Both the position numbers and the translations under genes were made by a program. A model generated the notes under the pieces. That model was not told where the DNA came from and did no database searches. It saw only the letters and a list, made by a program, of their open reading frames with translations. From Acidimicrobiia bacterium UBA4744 (GTDB lineage: Bacteria > Actinomycetota > Acidimicrobiia > Spongiisociales > UBA4744), in NCBI GenBank assembly GCA_002403855.1, contig DHIO01000034.1, forward strand, positions 13,565-54,462: DNA of 40,898 nucleotides, written 5' to 3'. Below, piece by piece: positions 38,490 through 40,898 of the stretch (positions within the stretch are counted from its first letter, which is position 1; every line of letters begins with the position of its first letter).

Positions 38490-40051
38490 GCCACGAAACC
38501 TCTCTCCAGAACCGGGCCGCTCAGGCCGATAGCCCTGGTATAAGAGGCTTGCCGAGGAGGCTGCTGTATTCGGACGACGGTATTGGAATAGCGTCGGCCC
38601 TTGCCGTGGCAGTCGTGATCTTCATACTGGGTGTCACGTGGTACTCGGTGTCCGTCCACGAAATCGAGGAAGTCAGTTACGACCGGCAACTCTCCACGGC
38701 CGTCAACGTCGCCGAAGCGGGCGCCCGCGAAGCGATGTACCTGCTGGCTTCCAACGAAGGGGGCTTCCGAGACGACGCCGACGGCGGCGCGGCCACCAGC
38801 GGCATCACGGCGGGTACCTGCGACCTCGATACCCTCGAAACCGTCGCCGACGGCGGAACGGAGCTCCTCGGTGAGTACTGGGTGAAGGCCTCTCCCCTCG
38901 CCAAAGACCGCACCTACCTCATCGAGTCCTGGGGTTGGGCACCGGATCATACGGCCCTCCAATCCGTCTCGAAGAAAGTGGTGATCGAGGTCGAACTGGT
39001 ACCGATCGGAGGCGGGTTCTACTACGCCTTGTTTGCAGCGGATGGAGGCTTGACCGCCGGCAACCGCAAGGAGATCTACGGGGATGCTTACTCCGGCGAC
39101 GACCTGGCGGTGGGCAACTTCACCCGGGTGTACCCGAACGACGGCGGGGCCCCCGGCACCGGTCAGATGCTGGTCTACCGGGACCTGCTCATCAGCGCCG
39201 GTGCCAACGTCGAAATCGCCGGTGAAGTCAAAGTCAACGGGTTCGTGAACGACGACAAGGGCAGCGCCTTCGGGACCAGCGGCAACGACCTGTTGATCCT
39301 CAACGACACCAGCCTCTCGGCGCTCACCAAATCGAGATTCAAGAAGAACCAGGCCTCGGTCGGTCGGGACCTGACGGTGGCCGGACCGTCGTCGAGCGTA
39401 ACCGATCCACCTTCCGCGGCGGCCCACATCTGGAATGCCACCGGTATTCCCCCGGTACCGCCAATCGCGCTGCCGCTTTTCGTGTGGGCCCCGAGCAAGT
39501 ACATCGACGCCGGGATGACCCCCGTGAACACCTACAACACCTGGGCAGATTTTGAAGCCTGGTACAACGCCAACGATGATGCTCTGAGCGGCGCGCACTT
39601 CGTCAACGATACCGGCTCGTACACCCTCGACATGGGCGGCGTCACCCTGGACGGTGACTTCGTGCTGGCGTTCAAGGGCGACCTCGAGGTGCGCGGCACG
39701 CCGAGCGGGGTGTCCGACCCGGCGGTGGCGCCGGCCACGGTGGTGATCGCCGGAGTCCGAGCGGACAGCGACGTGACGCTCGGCGTCAGCGCCAACTCGA
39801 TCGAGGATCAGGTCCACCATCTGATCTACGCCGGCGGGACCTTTGGCGCGACTCAGCAAACGACCATCTACGGGGCGATGTACGGCCACGAAGACGTCTC
39901 CAGCAACCGGTTGGAGATCCACTTCCGGCCGCCCAATACCTCTTCCATCGCCGGCTTTACCTTCGATCCGGCGCTGGCCGATTTGTTCCTCCCCCGACCG
40001 GGCATCTGGCGGGAGACGCCTGCGGACGCCCTCGGTTGCACCCTTCCGTAG
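38486..40051 (+). CDS. PilX/GspK-like component with polymer-forming-like repeats
   Basis: A 521-residue protein with a pilin-like leader and hydrophobic helix (SDDGIGIASALAVAVVIFILGVTW). Cleavage is likely after Gly32; mature position 5 is Ser, not Glu, as in GspK-type tip pseudopilins. The following YDRQLSTAVNVAEAGAREAMY is the typical PilX helix. Residues about 170-250 (AGANVEIAGEVKVNGFVNDD) are strand-rich with alternating Gly and Val, like bactofilin/polymer-forming folds. Start at the ATG at 38486, overlapping the PilW-like stop as ATGA; the longer frame from 38054 is that gene in another frame. Probably the tip-complex core for the two preceding pilins. Confidence 0.72.
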   Translation: MSHETSLQNRAAQADSPGIRGLPRRLLYSDDGIGIASALAVAVVIFILGVTWYSVSVHEIEEVSYDRQLSTAVNVAEAGAREAMYLLASNEGGFRDDADGGAATSGITAGTCDLDTLETVADGGTELLGEYWVKASPLAKDRTYLIESWGWAPDHTALQSVSKKVVIEVELVPIGGGFYYALFAADGGLTAGNRKEIYGDAYSGDDLAVGNFTRVYPNDGGAPGTGQMLVYRDLLISAGANVEIAGEVKVNGFVNDDKGSAFGTSGNDLLILNDTSLSALTKSRFKKNQASVGRDLTVAGPSSSVTDPPSAAAHIWNATGIPPVPPIALPLFVWAPSKYIDAGMTPVNTYNTWADFEAWYNANDDALSGAHFVNDTGSYTLDMGGVTLDGDFVLAFKGDLEVRGTPSGVSDPAVAPATVVIAGVRADSDVTLGVSANSIEDQVHHLIYAGGTFGATQQTTIYGAMYGHEDVSSNRLEIHFRPPNTSSIAGFTFDPALADLFLPRPGIWRETPADALGCTLP

Positions 40052-40132
40052 CCCGATCACCCTTCGGTCGACCGGAGTCGTAGTCACCGGCCGGGCCTCG
40101 TGACGGCAGATCGGGCCGCGGCCGGACCGCAG

Positions 40133-40600
40133 TCAGATGGACTCCTCGAGCGTCTCGGCCAGCGCCTGCTGCAGCCAGCCCAGGTAGTGGAGGAGGACTA
40201 CCGGGGGAGCGTCTTCGGGCACATCGTCCTCCCAACCTTCTTCGACGATCCCCAGCCGGGCGGCCAGCACCAACCGTGCTTCCCCCAGCACCCGAAGCCA
40301 CGCTTCGGCCTCACCTTCGGACAGGATCACCCCCTGCGGTGCCTGCTCGACGGTCACGGCGAAGGCCGAGCGGTCGGCGGCTCGCGACTGCGTCATCTCT
40401 TCGGCCATGAAGCGCCGGAACTCTTCGGCTGCGACGGGATCATCCGGGTACGGATCCTGGTCGAGGCGGTCGGCGGCAGGATCCTCACCGCTCTCCCCGA
40501 CCGAATCAAGCAGCCGAGGAACCGTGCGCAAGGCGGCAGACTCGCCCGGCGCGATGGTCAGCTCGATACCGCCCCCAACCTGCCGGAACGGTCCGCTCAC
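40133..40600 (-). CDS. DUF2017 family protein
   Basis: A 155-residue protein, strongly acidic and helical (VAAEEFRRFMAEEMTQSRAA and AEAWLRVLGEARLVLAARLG). It follows clpS with GTG overlapping its stop (GTGA), the standard arrangement in Actinomycetota, where DUF2017 proteins accompany ClpS. Function is unknown; a link to ClpS-ClpCP proteolysis is inferred from context. The longer upstream frame is clpS read in another frame. Confidence 0.85.
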   Translation of the reverse strand: MSGPFRQVGGGIELTIAPGESAALRTVPRLLDSVGESGEDPAADRLDQDPYPDDPVAAEEFRRFMAEEMTQSRAADRSAFAVTVEQAPQGVILSEGEAEAWLRVLGEARLVLAARLGIVEEGWEDDVPEDAPPVVLLHYLGWLQQALAETLEESI

Positions 40601-40878
40601 GACTGCTCCATAGTCGCCCAGAGGCCGTGGCGATGGAGGCGAAAACAGTCCATCTCCATCTTCTCCCGAGGCCCCGTGGCAACGATGGCCCTCCCCTCGT
40701 TGTGGACCTGCAGCATCAGACGGGTTGCCTTTTCCTTCGGAAACCCGAACAACTTGCGAAAGACATATACGACATAGGCCATGAGGTTGACCGGATCGTT
40801 CCAAACCACGACGTTCCACGGACGATCCAGATCGACCTCTACGCCGGTGATCTCGTCGAAACGAGGAGTGGTCGTCAT
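40597..40878 (-). CDS. clpS: ATP-dependent Clp protease adaptor ClpS
   Basis: A 93-residue N-end-rule adaptor that delivers substrates with bulky N-terminal residues to ClpC/ClpA. The core WNVVVWNDPVNLMAYVVYVF carries the conserved Asn-Asp of the N-degron pocket, and KATRLMLQVHNEGRAIVATG follows with the conserved His. I use the ATG at 40878 because TATCGT lies exactly 7 nt upstream; a GTG 9 nt earlier overlaps that hexamer. First gene of the clpS-DUF2017 pair. Confidence 0.92.
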   Translation of the reverse strand: MTTTPRFDEITGVEVDLDRPWNVVVWNDPVNLMAYVVYVFRKLFGFPKEKATRLMLQVHNEGRAIVATGPREKMEMDCFRLHRHGLWATMEQS

Positions 40879-40885
40879 GGAGGTC

Positions 40886-40891
40886 ACGATA
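40886..40891 (-). promoter_or_regulatory. -10 hexamer, clpS (leaderless)
   Basis: TATCGT on the minus strand, 7 nt before the ATG at 40878. The -35 region would lie outside the window. Confidence 0.4.
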
Positions 40892-40898
40892 CTCTCGG

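Noticed and set aside
38273..40087. 604-codon open frame on the minus strand opposite the PilX-like gene
   Set aside because: Low-complexity Val/Gly/Arg composition. The plus strand has a pilin leader, overlapping start-stop joints and an operon, so this is a shadow.

Overview
The window is a gene-dense, GC-rich stretch of a bacterial chromosome. It most likely comes from an uncultured member of the Actinomycetota, possibly Acidimicrobiia-like. Four things point there: clpS followed by a DUF2017 gene, a long two-domain GlnE, Thr-rich linkers after lipoboxes, and at least a dozen genes whose -10-like hexamer lies only 6-9 nt before the start codon (leaderless mRNAs). I found no rRNA, tRNA, CRISPR array, prophage or insertion sequence.

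Layout. 1-2.5 kb: thioesterase and a cysK-cysE pair. 2.5-6.2 kb (minus strand): selD, then an MFS transporter, a thioredoxin-like [2Fe-2S] ferredoxin and an alpha/beta hydrolase. 6.2-9.7 kb: ArsR regulator, EamA transporter, greA, mgtE. 9.8-14.7 kb (minus): REC-GGDEF-HD-GYP signalling protein, small lipoprotein, class IV aminotransferase, nadE. 14.8-22 kb (plus): glnE, M20 amidohydrolase, large SF1 helicase. 22-24.7 kb: double-rhodanese lipoprotein and multihaem cytochrome. 24.7-27.1 kb (minus): aroF-like, tyrA and a small gene. 27.1-30.4 kb (plus): epimerase, acyltransferase, zinc ribbon, XRE regulator and a lysine-tailed protein. 30.5-35.4 kb (minus): DUF4332, MobA-like, XdhC, Vms1/eRF1-like and M15 peptidase. 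35.5-40.1 kb (plus): rhodanese and a three-gene prepilin operon. 40.1 kb to the end (minus): clpS-DUF2017.

The most notable system is selenium-linked. selD has a perfect Shine-Dalgarno start that places an in-frame TGA at codon 14, exactly at the active-site Cys/Sec position, with a SECIS-like hairpin behind it. About 17 kb away, a lipoprotein with one CxxCH motif stops at a TGA, and the same frame continues with ten more CxxCH motifs but no signal peptide. Read through as selenocysteine, this becomes one 455-residue, 11-haem exported lipoprotein. It follows a double-rhodanese lipoprotein, and a near-perfect Rex-type (or Crp-type) operator sits upstream of the pair. The arrangement recalls the ExtH / ExtKL (seleno)protein pair named in selenite/tellurite-reduction clusters of Geobacter-type bacteria.

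The second notable feature is glnE. Its two nucleotidyltransferase domains, normally far diverged, share a 641-bp stretch that is identical at the nucleotide level, 1530 bp apart and in frame. This is either very recent gene conversion or an assembly artefact. A dispersed palindromic repeat (GTTCTTGCGTGAG ... CTCACGCAAGAAC) also occurs five times between genes.
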